Assembly (NCBI GenBank): GCA_947174665.1
Contig: CAMWJV010000004.1
Span: 1-64,000, forward strand
Reading direction: 5' to 3'
Origin: an uncultured Lachnospiraceae bacterium
GTDB taxonomy: Bacteria > Bacillota > Clostridia > Lachnospirales > Lachnospiraceae
DNA length: 64,000 nt
Shown: in pieces, positions 8,083 through 16,387 of the stretch
Numbering within the stretch: the first letter of the stretch is position 1
Layout: every line of letters starts with the position of its first letter
Position numbers and translations under genes: made by a program
Notes under the pieces: generated by a model
What the model was told of the DNA's origin: nothing
Databases searched by the model: none
Seen by the model: only the letters and a program-made list of their open reading frames with translations

Positions 8083-9474
8083 CTACAACTCGCAGTTATT
8101 AACTGTTCTGGGGAATGGCACTACATCGCGGATGTTGCCCATTCCGGTAAGGTACATGACACACCTCTCAAAGCCCAGTCCGAAGCCTGCATGGCGCACG
8201 GAGCCGTATCTGCGCAAATCAAGGTAGAAGCCATAGTCTTCCTTATTCAGGCCAAGTTCCTCCATTCTCTGCTCCAGAACCTCCAGCTTATCCTCCCTCT
8301 GGCTGCCGCCGATGATCTCACCGATTCCCGGCACCAGACAATCCATAGCCGCAACGGTTTTGCCATCCTCATTCAGCTTCATATAAAACGCCTTGATCTC
8401 CTTGGGGTAATCTGTCACAAACACGGGGCGCTTAAACACCTCCTCCGTGAGATAACGCTCATGCTCAGTCTGCAGATCACAGCCCCAGAATACCTTATAG
8501 TCAAAAGCATCGTTATGCTTCTCCAGAATCTCGATGGCCTCAGTGTAGGTCACATGTCCGAAATCGGAGTTTGCCACATGCTCCAGCCGCTCGATCAGTC
8601 CCTTGTCTACAAACTGATTAAAGAACGCCATCTCCTCCGGCGCATTCTCCAGCACATAACGGATAATGTATTTCAGCATACTCTCCGCCAGCAGCATATC
8701 ATCCTTCAGATCCGCAAACGCCATCTCCGGCTCGATCATCCAGAACTCCGCCGCGTGGCGGGTAGTGTTGGAATTTTCAGCCCGGAAGGTGGGACCGAAG
8801 GTATATACATTCTTAAACGCAAAGGCATAGGTTTCCACATTCAGCTGCCCGCTGACGGTAAGGTTGGTAGCCTTTCCGAAGAAGTCCTGGCTGAAATCCA
8901 CCCTGCCATCATCGGTTTTCGGCACGTTCTCCAGATCCAGGGTAGTCACCTGGAACATCTCGCCTGCGCCCTCACAGTCGCTCCCCGTGATCAGAGGCGT
9001 GTGCACATAGACAAAGTTCCTCTCCATGAAAAAGCTGTGGATTGCATATGCAATCAAAGAACGCACCCGAAACACCGCCTGAAAAGTGTTCGTTCTGGGG
9101 CGCAGATGAGAGATAGTGCGCAGATACTCAAAGGTATGGCGCTTCTTCTGCAGGGGATAGTCTGCAGTGGAAGGGCCCTCCACCAAAACCTCAGCCGCCT
9201 GCATCTCAAAGGGCTGCTTTGCGTCCGGAGTCGCCACGATAGTGCCGGTGATCACCAGCGCGGCACCCACGTTCATCTTGCAAAGCTCCTGAAAATTGGG
9301 CAGCTTCTCCCCATATACTACCTGCAGCGGTTCAAAAAAGGTTCCGTCGTTGATAACCAGAAATCCGAAATTTTTGGAATCTCTGTTGCTGCGGACCCAG
9401 CCGCCCACGGTGACCTCCCTGCCGATATAATTTTCCCGATCGCGGTAAAGCTCCCTGATGTCTGTTAAATCCAT
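8083..9474 (-). CDS. asnS: Asparaginyl-tRNA synthetase
   Basis: A class IIb aminoacyl-tRNA synthetase, 463 residues, charging tRNA-Asn in the cytoplasm. The N-terminal OB-fold anticodon-binding domain ([17 protein letters not shown], about 18-34) precedes the catalytic core. The core has motif 2 ([21 protein letters not shown], where AsnRS has RAE and TRHxxEF) and motif 3 near the C-terminus ([13 protein letters not shown]). The protein ends [12 protein letters not shown], typical of AsnRS and not AspRS. Only one ATG is possible because a stop lies in frame just upstream. GGAGG is present but 13 bases away. A PPIase lipoprotein gene ends 69 bases upstream. No T-box is visible in that gap. Confidence 0.97.
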   Translation of the reverse strand: MDLTDIRELYRDRENYIGREVTVGGWVRSNRDSKNFGFLVINDGTFFEPLQVVYGEKLPNFQELCKMNVGAALVITGTIVATPDAKQPFEMQAAEVLVEGPSTADYPLQKKRHTFEYLRTISHLRPRTNTFQAVFRVRSLIAYAIHSFFMERNFVYVHTPLITGSDCEGAGEMFQVTTLDLENVPKTDDGRVDFSQDFFGKATNLTVSGQLNVETYAFAFKNVYTFGPTFRAENSNTTRHAAEFWMIEPEMAFADLKDDMLLAESMLKYIIRYVLENAPEEMAFFNQFVDKGLIERLEHVANSDFGHVTYTEAIEILEKHNDAFDYKVFWGCDLQTEHERYLTEEVFKRPVFVTDYPKEIKAFYMKLNEDGKTVAAMDCLVPGIGEIIGGSQREDKLEVLEQRMEELGLNKEDYGFYLDLRRYGSVRHAGFGLGFERCVMYLTGMGNIRDVVPFPRTVNNCEL

Positions 9475-9543
9475 GATCCTGACTCATCCTCCTTTATTCT
9501 TGCTATTCTCATTTCTATTCCAGTTCCTGTTCTCATCCGATAA

Positions 9544-10611
9544 TCACTGTTTCGCCTCGTTGATAACCGTCTTCTCCATCAGATACTCCAAAACCTTTTC
9601 GTTCATGTAGTCATTGCGGTAGTCTTCCCTGTCGCCATTGCCCACATACTCCTCCACCGAGGCATATCCTTCCGCTTCAGCGTCCTCCTGAAGCCTGGTC
9701 TCCAGTTCCTCATCGCTGATCTTCAGACCTTCTCTGTTGGCAATGGCCTGCAGCATCAGATCCTGTTTCAGGTATTCCTCAGCATACTGGTTGACCACAC
9801 TCTGACTGTTGGATCCGTAGAAATATGCCGCATACTGTTCCAAAGTCAGCTGATAGCTGTAAGCGTACATCTCAAGGACCTGAGACCACATCTTCCGGTA
9901 TGATTCCAGCTTCTCCTCCGGCAGCTCCCTGAACTCGCATCTCTCCATCAGAATATCTATAATGCCGCTCTGCACGTCATATTCATACTCGGAATACAGA
10001 TAGTCATAGGCATACTGGTGAAACTCTGCCACGGTGTCCACGCCATTGAAGGGCATAGTTTCCACCACTGCGTCCTCCATATCCGCCTCTTCCACCCACA
10101 CAGGCCGGATACACCTTACGGTGACCGTGAACACTACCGGTGCACCGGCCAGCTCCGTATTGCCGTAGCTTTCAGGGAAACTCAGATTCAGATCTACGGT
10201 CTCGCCCGGCATGACACCCACAAGTCCATCCTCAAAACCGTCAATAAACTGTCTGCTGCCGATGGTAAGGGTGGCGTTCTGAGCCGTTCCCCCCGCAAAG
10301 GCAACACCATCTTTTTTTCCTTCATAATCGATAAAAACAGTATCTCCTGTTGCCACCGCCCGGTCTGTAATACCACCGTACTCCGGCGTAACATAATTGA
10401 TATAGGTGTTGCTCATCACCTCTTTCAGATCTTCCTCATCCACCCCGATCACATCCACAGTGACTTCAAAGCTGCTGTAATCCCCCAGTGTCACATATTT
10501 ATCCACCTTCATCTGGTTCAGCGGCTTGCTTGGGTCATTGTCATTACCACAGCCTGCCATCAGAACTGCTGCCGCCAGCGCGGCGATCATTCCCGCAAAT
10601 TTCTTTTTCAT
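9544..10611 (-). CDS. Lipoprotein FKBP-type peptidyl-prolyl isomerase, trigger-factor-like
   Basis: A 355-residue exported lipoprotein with a Lys-rich start, hydrophobic core and lipobox LMAGC. The middle region (about residues 75-170) is an FKBP domain: TGDTVFIDYEGKKDGVAFAGGTA, then IGSRQFIDGFEDGLVGV and the FP-x-x-YGN-x-x-L motif. The C-terminal half is helical and resembles the trigger-factor C-terminal chaperone domain, but there is no ribosome-binding N-domain. This fits the secreted trigger-factor-like foldases of clostridia, acting on proteins after export. GAGGAG lies just upstream of the ATG. It may be co-transcribed with asnS downstream. Confidence 0.87.
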   Translation of the reverse strand: MKKKFAGMIAALAAAVLMAGCGNDNDPSKPLNQMKVDKYVTLGDYSSFEVTVDVIGVDEEDLKEVMSNTYINYVTPEYGGITDRAVATGDTVFIDYEGKKDGVAFAGGTAQNATLTIGSRQFIDGFEDGLVGVMPGETVDLNLSFPESYGNTELAGAPVVFTVTVRCIRPVWVEEADMEDAVVETMPFNGVDTVAEFHQYAYDYLYSEYEYDVQSGIIDILMERCEFRELPEEKLESYRKMWSQVLEMYAYSYQLTLEQYAAYFYGSNSQSVVNQYAEEYLKQDLMLQAIANREGLKISDEELETRLQEDAEAEGYASVEEYVGNGDREDYRNDYMNEKVLEYLMEKTVINEAKQ

Positions 10612-10686
10612 AATCTCCTCACTCTCTGTTCTTTAAAATAAAAACATTCAGGCTATCATAATACCATGTCCCCGCACTTTTTGCAA

Positions 10687-12129
10687 TTACAACAATGGGG
10701 ACATAAGTCGGCATATCTGCTCCTTAAGGCGGATTTTCAGTCTTCTGGCGGCATAAAAATCCTTCGTGACCTGAGTGCAGTGCTTCAGATCTTCCCGGAA
10801 CAGCCGCTCCATCTCCACGGACTTTTCCGCGCTGTACACCACTGCATTCACCTCAAAATTCAACGCAAAGCTTCGGATGTCCATGTTGGCAGTGCCGTAG
10901 CAGAATACCTCGCCGTCCAGAACGATTCCCTTGCTGTGCAGAAACCCGTTTTCGTAAATGTAACAATTCGCTCCCGCGTTCAGAAGCTGTCCCATGTAGG
11001 AGTAGGTTGCCCAGTACACAAAGGGATGGTCCGGCTTGCATGGTATCATAAGATTGACTTCAATGCCGGACCGCACTGCGATGAGGAGCGCAGTCAGCAC
11101 CGCCTCATCCGGAATAAAATAAGGAGTCTGAATACAAATCCGCTTTTTTGCCTTGGTGATCAGCCTGATGTAGTTATCCCTGATCTGCTGCAATGTATTG
11201 TCCGGCCCGCTGCTGATGATCTGCACATCACAGTGGTCCCGCTCCCCCATCGGCGGCCCCGGAAACCATTCTTCCTCCTGAACCAGATGCTCCCGGGCTG
11301 CATAATCCCAATCCAGAATAAATCGCAGCTGCAGTCCCATGACGCCGGCTCCTCTGATGCGCAGATGCGTGTCCCGCCAATAGCCGAATTTTTCATCCAG
11401 TCCGATGTATTCCCTGCCGATATTGAAACCGCCCACATAGGCTGTCTTGTTGTCAATTATTGCTATTTTCCGGTGATTTCTGTAATTGATACGCAGCTGC
11501 AGTCTTCCCAGTATGGCAGGGAAGAATTCCGCTGTATGAACTCCTGCTGCCTCCAGCTGTTTCCAGCAGCTGCGCCTTGTGCCGCGGCAGCCCATACCGT
11601 CAAACAGCACTCGCACCGTTACGCCCTCCGCCGCCTTCCGCTTCAGCACCTCAGCAATTCGCTGAAACAGCACGTCATTGCGAATGATATAATACTGGAG
11701 ATGAATGAAATGCTCCGCCTTCTCCATATCGGCGATCAGGGCATCAAACTTCTCGTTTCCGTCCGTGAAAATATCAATATCATTATCCTCCAGCAGGATA
11801 GCGTCCGCTGTTTCCATATTGTACATGATAAGGTCTGTATAGCCGGAGTCTTTTTTCAGCATGATCTTCTGGTCTCTGATAATGGCTCGTATATCCTCCT
11901 CCAGCTCCTTTTCCCGGAACATTTTACGCTTGTGCAGATCCGCTCCGAGAAACAAATAAAATATGAAGCCGACACCCGGCAAAAAGAACAGCAGAAGCAG
12001 CCATGCCCACACGCTCCTGGGCTCCCGCCGCTCAAAGAAAACAATGGCCGCAGCAAAAAGCAGATTGCAGAAAAACAGGCCGCCCGGCCCGAAAGATGTA
12101 ATTTCCCACACAGCGTTCAGGTTACCCAT
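10687..12129 (-). CDS. cls: Cardiolipin synthase
   Basis: A 480-residue membrane-bound phospholipase-D-superfamily enzyme that joins two phosphatidylglycerol molecules into cardiolipin. Two hydrophobic segments at the N-terminus (about residues 13-65) anchor it. Two HKD motifs follow, HRKIAIID (near 218) with GGFNIG after it, and HSKGIVLD (near 398) with GTANMDIRS after it, the complete pair needed for activity. The length matches bacterial Cls. GGAAGGA lies 12 bases before the start, slightly far. It reads away from the Xre-REC regulator, and no partner gene is evident. Confidence 0.95.
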   Translation of the reverse strand: MGNLNAVWEITSFGPGGLFFCNLLFAAAIVFFERREPRSVWAWLLLLFFLPGVGFIFYLFLGADLHKRKMFREKELEEDIRAIIRDQKIMLKKDSGYTDLIMYNMETADAILLEDNDIDIFTDGNEKFDALIADMEKAEHFIHLQYYIIRNDVLFQRIAEVLKRKAAEGVTVRVLFDGMGCRGTRRSCWKQLEAAGVHTAEFFPAILGRLQLRINYRNHRKIAIIDNKTAYVGGFNIGREYIGLDEKFGYWRDTHLRIRGAGVMGLQLRFILDWDYAAREHLVQEEEWFPGPPMGERDHCDVQIISSGPDNTLQQIRDNYIRLITKAKKRICIQTPYFIPDEAVLTALLIAVRSGIEVNLMIPCKPDHPFVYWATYSYMGQLLNAGANCYIYENGFLHSKGIVLDGEVFCYGTANMDIRSFALNFEVNAVVYSAEKSVEMERLFREDLKHCTQVTKDFYAARRLKIRLKEQICRLMSPLL

Positions 12130-12286
12130 AATTTATCCATGTCCTTCCACCCTGATCGGTTTGCGGTTATTATTCCGCAGATACCACAAATTTATAAAAT
12201 ATGAGTTTCCACAATTACTGATTGTTTGACGCAGTTTTTCCTGCATGATAAGCTTTAAATACAATAAAAGAGGAGGTTTCATCACT

Positions 12287-12931
12287 ATGAATATCGGAGA
12301 AGTAATAAAGCGCAAGCGGCAGGGCAGAAATATGACACAGGCAGATCTGGCTGCACGGCTGAATGTTACGCCTCAGGCCGTGTCAAGGTGGGAGATGGGG
12401 GTTTCTTATCCCGATATTGCCATGATACCAAAAATCTCAGAAGTTTTGTTTGTGACCGCAGATGAACTGCTCGGCATCAATCCGTCAAATACGGACCCGA
12501 AATCCGAAGGAGGTGCCGGCACAGTCTTAAACCAAAGTCAGGCAGACAGCATTTTTGACTATATCCCCTGCCCCGTTTCGGGAGAGGGTAAAAAAGTCCT
12601 TGTTGTCGATGATTCGAACTTTATGAGGATGATGCTGGAGGATATACTGACGCACCACGGACATACCATCCTGCAGGCAAAGGACGGCCAGGAATGCATA
12701 AATATACTGCACAGCGAGGCTGTCGATGTATGTGTGCTTGACATCGGGATGCCGGGCATGGACGGAATTGACGTATTGAAAAAAATAAAAGAGGATCATC
12801 CCGGATTAAGAGTAGTTATGCTCTCTGCATTATCTCAGGAAGACAATATAAAACTTGCATTACAGCATGGCGCCGATTCCTTTGTTGTAAAGCCCTTTCA
12901 GGCGCAGCTGCTTGTGGAGCGGATCGGGTAA
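12287..12931 (+). CDS. Xre-type helix-turn-helix regulator fused to a CheY-like receiver domain
   Basis: A 214-residue protein with an unusual order: DNA-binding domain first, receiver second. Residues 1-65 form an Xre/HTH_3 domain (GEVIKRKRQGRNMTQADLAARL, then TPQAVSRWEMG and the DELLGI end). A linker of about 35 residues follows. Residues about 98-214 are a receiver domain with all key positions: the acidic pair in VVDDSN, phospho-acceptor Asp in VCVLDIGMPGMDG, Ser in VMLSALS and Lys in FVVKPFQ. The start at 12287 follows AGAGGAGG; an in-frame upstream ATG lies ahead of that site and is rejected. No histidine kinase is adjacent, so the input is unknown. It probably acts as a phosphorylation-controlled repressor, which is inferred from domains only. 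Confidence 0.88.
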   Translation: MNIGEVIKRKRQGRNMTQADLAARLNVTPQAVSRWEMGVSYPDIAMIPKISEVLFVTADELLGINPSNTDPKSEGGAGTVLNQSQADSIFDYIPCPVSGEGKKVLVVDDSNFMRMMLEDILTHHGHTILQAKDGQECINILHSEAVDVCVLDIGMPGMDGIDVLKKIKEDHPGLRVVMLSALSQEDNIKLALQHGADSFVVKPFQAQLLVERIG

Positions 12932-12950
12932 ATCCAAAATTTAATTTCTG

Positions 12951-12980
12951 TTGCTTATCATCCGCCTCTTGTGCTAAAAT
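12951..12980 (+). promoter_or_regulatory. Candidate promoter for the 158-residue membrane protein gene
   Basis: TTGCTT (12951-12956) and TAAAAT (12975-12980) are 18 bases apart, followed 25 bases later by AGGAGG and the gene start. The -35 is imperfect. Confidence 0.45.
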
Positions 12981-13017
12981 AAAAATACTTATAAATTTGC
13001 AGGAGGCTTTTTAAGAT

Positions 13018-13494
13018 ATGAAGACATGGGTAATCGTATTGATCGTGATTGCGGTAGTACTCATCGCAATTATCACCGCCCTGTATTTCCTCGGGAAAAA
13101 GATGCAGAAGAAGCAGGCGGAACAGCAGGAAATGCTCGAGGCGAATAAACAGACCGTCTCCATGCTGATCATTGACAAAAAAAGAATGAAGATTCGGGAT
13201 TCGGGACTGCCCCAAGCGGTCATTGACCAGACACCGAAGGCCATGCGGGGCTCCAAACTTCCCATCATCAAGGCAAAAGTAGGACCACAGATTCTTTCCA
13301 TGATCTGTGATGAAAAGATTTTTGACTCCGTCCCTGTAAAGAAAGAGGTTAAAGCTGTTGTCAGCGGTATTTATGTCATCGGTGTAAAGGGACTTCACGG
13401 GAGGCCGGAAGCGCAGCCCGTCAAAAAGAAGGGCCGTTTCAAGCGGCTCATGGAAGCCGCTCAGGAAAAAGCAGGCGCAAAACCTATAAAGTAA
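13018..13494 (+). CDS. Small single-pass membrane protein of unknown function
   Basis: A 158-residue protein not assigned to a named family. Residues about 4-26 form one strong membrane helix (VIVLIVIAVVLIAIITALYF) preceded by a Lys, suggesting a cytoplasmic C-terminal part. A basic, Gln-rich linker and a compact region follow: TVSMLIIDKKRMKIRDSGLP, VGPQILSMICDEKIFDSVPVKKEVKAVVSGIYVIGVKG. The end is basic. The middle pattern reads like a beta-rich soluble domain, but no catalytic residues stand out. AGGAGG precedes the ATG at ideal spacing. A clear terminator (13502-13528) ends the unit. It appears to be a conserved hypothetical of Lachnospiraceae, from memory and unverified. Confidence 0.75.
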   Translation: MKTWVIVLIVIAVVLIAIITALYFLGKKMQKKQAEQQEMLEANKQTVSMLIIDKKRMKIRDSGLPQAVIDQTPKAMRGSKLPIIKAKVGPQILSMICDEKIFDSVPVKKEVKAVVSGIYVIGVKGLHGRPEAQPVKKKGRFKRLMEAAQEKAGAKPIK

Positions 13495-13501
13495 ATATAT
13501 C

Positions 13502-13528
13502 AACCGGCCCTTTGCGGGGCCGGTTTTT
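13502..13528 (+). terminator. Rho-independent terminator
   Basis: AACCGGCCC/GGGCCGGTT stem with a six-base loop and a TTTTT tail, eight bases after the stop of the small membrane protein gene. The radical SAM gene starts only 22 bases further on. Confidence 0.88.
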
Positions 13529-13550
13529 CAGATACGGAAAGGCAGCTCCA

Positions 13551-14309
13551 ATGAATGAATATTTAAAAAATCTGAATCGGATTGAATTTGTAATGACAAT
13601 GGCATGTACAGGCCGCTGCAAGCATTGTTCCGAAGGCAAACATACTTTTACCGGCGAACATATTGACGGGGAACATGCCGCAAAAGCGGTACTGGATATA
13701 TGTCAGCATTACAATATACAGTCTTTAATGACCTTCGGCGGAGAACCGCTGTTATACCCGGAAGATACCTGCAGGATTCATTCTGCCGCCAGAGAAGCGG
13801 GTATTCCTCACAGAGATATGATCACCAACGGTTTTTTCACCGGGGACAGGACGCAGATTCCGGAAGTCGCGGGTATGCTGGCACAGAGCGGATTAAACAG
13901 TATCCTGCTTTCGGTAGACGCATTTCATCAGGAAACGATACCCCTTGAACCTGTAAAGTATTTTGCGGAATGTGTCATGAGGGAAGGAATTCCGATTCGC
14001 ATAAATCCGGCATGGTTGGTGAACAGATCCGATAATAATCCATATAACGTAAGGACGAGAGAACTGCTCCGTGACTTTGTACAGTCCGGAATAACCGTAG
14101 CAGACGGGAACGTTATTTTTCCCGCCGGAAATGCCAGAGAGTATCTGAGCGAATATTTTGATGACAATACCGAATATGCAGATCCATATGAAGAAAATCC
14201 ACAAGACATCAGGGCAATTTCTTTTTGCCCCAACGGAGATGTATTAAACGGCAACATATACAAAACCTGTATCATGGACATTTTGAATTCATATTCGCCG
14301 CCTTGTTGA
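13551..14309 (+). CDS. Radical SAM protein
   Basis: A 252-residue radical S-adenosylmethionine enzyme. The [4Fe-4S] motif CTGRCKHC (about residues 18-25) is a proper CxxxCxxC. GGEP (about 64-67) binds the SAM amino group. The remaining barrel strands (SILLSVDAFH, IRINPAWLV) are present. The C-terminal SFCPNGDVLNGNIY...C resembles the CxxGDVxxGN segment of radical SAM proteins with SPASM-like tails, but only one or two cysteines remain, so no full auxiliary cluster is visible. The substrate is unknown. The start at 13551 follows GGAAAGG; a GTG/ATG further upstream would lie inside the terminator. No promoter fits between the upstream terminator and the start, so expression is puzzling. Confidence 0.83.
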   Translation: MNEYLKNLNRIEFVMTMACTGRCKHCSEGKHTFTGEHIDGEHAAKAVLDICQHYNIQSLMTFGGEPLLYPEDTCRIHSAAREAGIPHRDMITNGFFTGDRTQIPEVAGMLAQSGLNSILLSVDAFHQETIPLEPVKYFAECVMREGIPIRINPAWLVNRSDNNPYNVRTRELLRDFVQSGITVADGNVIFPAGNAREYLSEYFDDNTEYADPYEENPQDIRAISFCPNGDVLNGNIYKTCIMDILNSYSPPC

Positions 14310-14334
14310 CGAACTCTTCAGGATTGTATATAAT
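14306..14334 (+). promoter_or_regulatory. Sigma-A promoter of ispE
   Basis: TTGACG (14306-14311) and TATAAT (14329-14334) are separated by exactly 17 bases. The -35 overlaps the stop codon of the radical SAM gene. The -10 hexamer is repeated ten bases later within a GTATATAATT direct repeat. Confidence 0.8.
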
Positions 14335-14378
14335 TTTGTATATAATTAAGTGCAATCACAACTGTCCCGGAGGACTTC

Positions 14379-15278
14379 ATGAATCAATATGTTGTAAAAG
14401 CTTACGCCAAGATCAATCTTGGCCTGGATGTGATCAAAAAACTGCCGAACGGCTATCATCAGGTGAAAATGGTTATGCAGGCCATAGACCTCTGGGATGA
14501 ACTGACGCTGGAAAAGACAGCAGACGGCATTGTACTGACTACAGATACGGGAGAACTCCCCACCGATGAGAATAACCTGATCTATAAGGCGGCAAAGCTG
14601 ATGCGGGACACCTATTCCCTGAAGGAAGGGGTAAAAATACATCTGCAAAAGAACATTCCCATCGCCGCCGGTATGGCAGGAGGCAGTACCGACGCTGCTG
14701 CTGCAATGATGGGAATTAACCGCCTTTTTTCTCTGGGCATTCCCCACACGGAACTGATGCGCATATCCGTGACAATCGGTGCGGATGTTCCTTTTTGCAT
14801 TCTGGGCGGCACTGCTCTTGCCGAAGGTATAGGTGAACAGTTGACTCCTCTGCCTCCGGTCCCCTCCTGCCATGTGTTGGTGGCAAAGCCGGATATCAGT
14901 GTCTCCACCAAATATGTTTATGAGCATCTGGATTCCGCAGGCATTCAGCGTCATCCCGACATTGACGGAATGATAACCGCCATCAGGCAGGGCAGTCTTC
15001 AGGGTGTCTTGAGCCGCATGGAAAATGTGCTGGAATCAGTGACCGTTCCCGCATATCCGATCATTGAATCCATAAAGGGAAAAATGCTGCAGCTGGGCGC
15101 GGCAGCCAGTCTCATGAGCGGCAGCGGCCCCACGGTGTTCGGTATATTCACGGAAAAGGCTGCCGCAGAATATGCGTTCCGGCAGCTGAAAGCGGAGAGC
15201 CTTGCAAAACAGGTCTTTCTGACTGCTCCTCTCAGTATTTCGGAGGGATTGCCCCTCGGTTCTTCCGGCATTTCATAA
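14379..15278 (+). CDS. ispE: 4-diphosphocytidyl-2-C-methyl-D-erythritol kinase
   Basis: A GHMP kinase of the non-mevalonate isoprenoid pathway, 299 residues. It phosphorylates CDP-methylerythritol at the 2-hydroxyl using ATP. It begins VVKAYAKINLGLDV, the IspE N-terminal strand. The phosphate loop PIAAGMAGGSTDAAAAM (about residues 92-108) is the GHMP motif 2. DVPFCILGGTALAEGIGE and the C-terminal MSGSGPTVFGIF (motif 3) complete the family set. CCGGAGG precedes the ATG and a near-consensus promoter lies 45 bases upstream. A GntR regulator follows 65 bases downstream. Confidence 0.97.
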   Translation: MNQYVVKAYAKINLGLDVIKKLPNGYHQVKMVMQAIDLWDELTLEKTADGIVLTTDTGELPTDENNLIYKAAKLMRDTYSLKEGVKIHLQKNIPIAAGMAGGSTDAAAAMMGINRLFSLGIPHTELMRISVTIGADVPFCILGGTALAEGIGEQLTPLPPVPSCHVLVAKPDISVSTKYVYEHLDSAGIQRHPDIDGMITAIRQGSLQGVLSRMENVLESVTVPAYPIIESIKGKMLQLGAAASLMSGSGPTVFGIFTEKAAAEYAFRQLKAESLAKQVFLTAPLSISEGLPLGSSGIS

Positions 15279-15343
15279 ACGGTTTATGGCGCACACCGCG
15301 GCATATCCGGAACCAGGTTACAGGAAAGGCGTGGGTATTCGTT

Positions 15344-16030
15344 ATGCAGGATTTCTTACAGTTAGATATGGATGAGTCTTTGCCGCTGCGGGATGTAGTC
15401 TGCAACACTCTCCGGCGCGCAATCCTCCTGGGCGAACTGAAGCCCGGTGAGCGGCTTATGGAAATCCATCTGGCCGACAGGCTTGGTGTCAGCCGCACCC
15501 CTATCCGGGAAGCCATCCGCAAGCTGGAGCTCGAGGGGCTTGTCACCATGGTTCCGCGCAGAGGTGCAGAGGTGGCGCAAATTACGGAAAAAAGCATGAA
15601 TGATGTGCTTGAGGTCCGACGGGCTCTGGATGCGCTGTGTGTGGAACTTGCCTGCGACCGCATCACGGCGGAAGAACTGGAATCCCTGCGGTTTGCCTGC
15701 GAAAGCTTTGAAACCGCCGTCAGAACAGCGGACATAAAGGAAATTGCTCATGCAGACGTGGCCCTCCATGACATTATTGTCCGAGCCACCGGCAATCAGC
15801 GGCTGATTCAGCTTGTCAATAATCTCTCGGAGCAGATGTACCGTTACCGGTTTGAGTATATAAAAGACACCAACCAGCATGAAACCCTGGTGGAGGAGCA
15901 TAGAATAATCTATCAGAGCATTTTGAACAAGGACAAAAAGACGGCTGCAGAAGCTGCAAAAACCCATATTGACAATCAGGAGCAGGCCATCATCCGCCGG
16001 ATACGGCTTGACAGGGAAAAAAAGAAATAA
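15344..16030 (+). CDS. GntR family transcriptional regulator (FCD domain)
   Basis: A 228-residue FadR-type regulator. The winged helix-turn-helix occupies about residues 10-75 (LRDVVCNTLRRAIL...LADRLGVSRTPIREAIRKLELEGLV...RGAEV, the standard GntR signature). Residues about 85-215 form the all-helical FCD ligand-binding domain, with Asp/His positions (DVALHDIIVRATGN, QHETLVEEHRIIY) that commonly hold a metal and an organic acid. The effector cannot be told from sequence. It sits between ispE and murI in a same-strand run and need not regulate them. The ribosome binding site GGAAAGG lies about 12 bases upstream. Confidence 0.9.
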   Translation: MQDFLQLDMDESLPLRDVVCNTLRRAILLGELKPGERLMEIHLADRLGVSRTPIREAIRKLELEGLVTMVPRRGAEVAQITEKSMNDVLEVRRALDALCVELACDRITAEELESLRFACESFETAVRTADIKEIAHADVALHDIIVRATGNQRLIQLVNNLSEQMYRYRFEYIKDTNQHETLVEEHRIIYQSILNKDKKTAAEAAKTHIDNQEQAIIRRIRLDREKKK

Positions 16031-16096
16031 CGGACCACAATTTGGAATAGGTTGTAAATCTTCGGCAATACTCTACCGTGAAAGGCAGGTTATTGC

Positions 16097-16387
16097 ATGA
16101 AGAAAGTAAAGAACGGAATACGTATTATAACAGCAATGTGCGCAGCATTGGGCTGGTGGGGGCTGTTTTACCCCGGTCTCACTCTGACGCCGGATACCGT
16201 CAGGATTATCTGCGAGGACGAAAGCGGTGAGGAAATCACCCCGGAAAGCAGGGAAGCCATTAACGACGGTCTCTATCTGGAACTTCTGAGGACGGACCGC
16301 GACAACATCCGCTTCCGCAGCAGACTGCTCACCGAGCTGAACGCTTTTTGGGAGGCTTTTTCATGGGACAGATCAACAAAGAACTGA
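16097..16387 (+). CDS. Small membrane-anchored protein overlapping murI
   Basis: A 96-residue protein not assigned to a family. A basic N-terminus and one hydrophobic stretch (about residues 8-28, IRIITAMCAALGWWGLFYPG) suggest a membrane anchor or uncleaved signal. The remainder is acidic and soluble (ICEDESGEEITPESREAIN...LYLELLRTDRD). It ends 25 bases inside murI, and the murI ribosome binding site lies within its coding sequence, so the two are probably translationally coupled. A link to glutamate racemase or wall synthesis is only positional. Confidence 0.72.
   Translation: MKKVKNGIRIITAMCAALGWWGLFYPGLTLTPDTVRIICEDESGEEITPESREAINDGLYLELLRTDRDNIRFRSRLLTELNAFWEAFSWDRSTKN

Noticed and set aside
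7969-9468. A 499-codon open frame on the plus strand
   Set aside because: It lies antisense to asnS, whose product is unmistakable; the translated antisense product has no recognisable domain and no ribosome binding site.
9475-9543. T-box leader for asnS
   Set aside because: The gap upstream is only 69 bases and has neither the T-box sequence nor a terminator.
10666-12204. A 512-codon open frame on the plus strand
   Set aside because: It is an antisense shadow of the cardiolipin synthase gene, which has both HKD motifs.
14325-14344. GTATATAATT direct repeat as an operator
   Set aside because: It is most simply explained as a duplicated -10 region of the ispE promoter.
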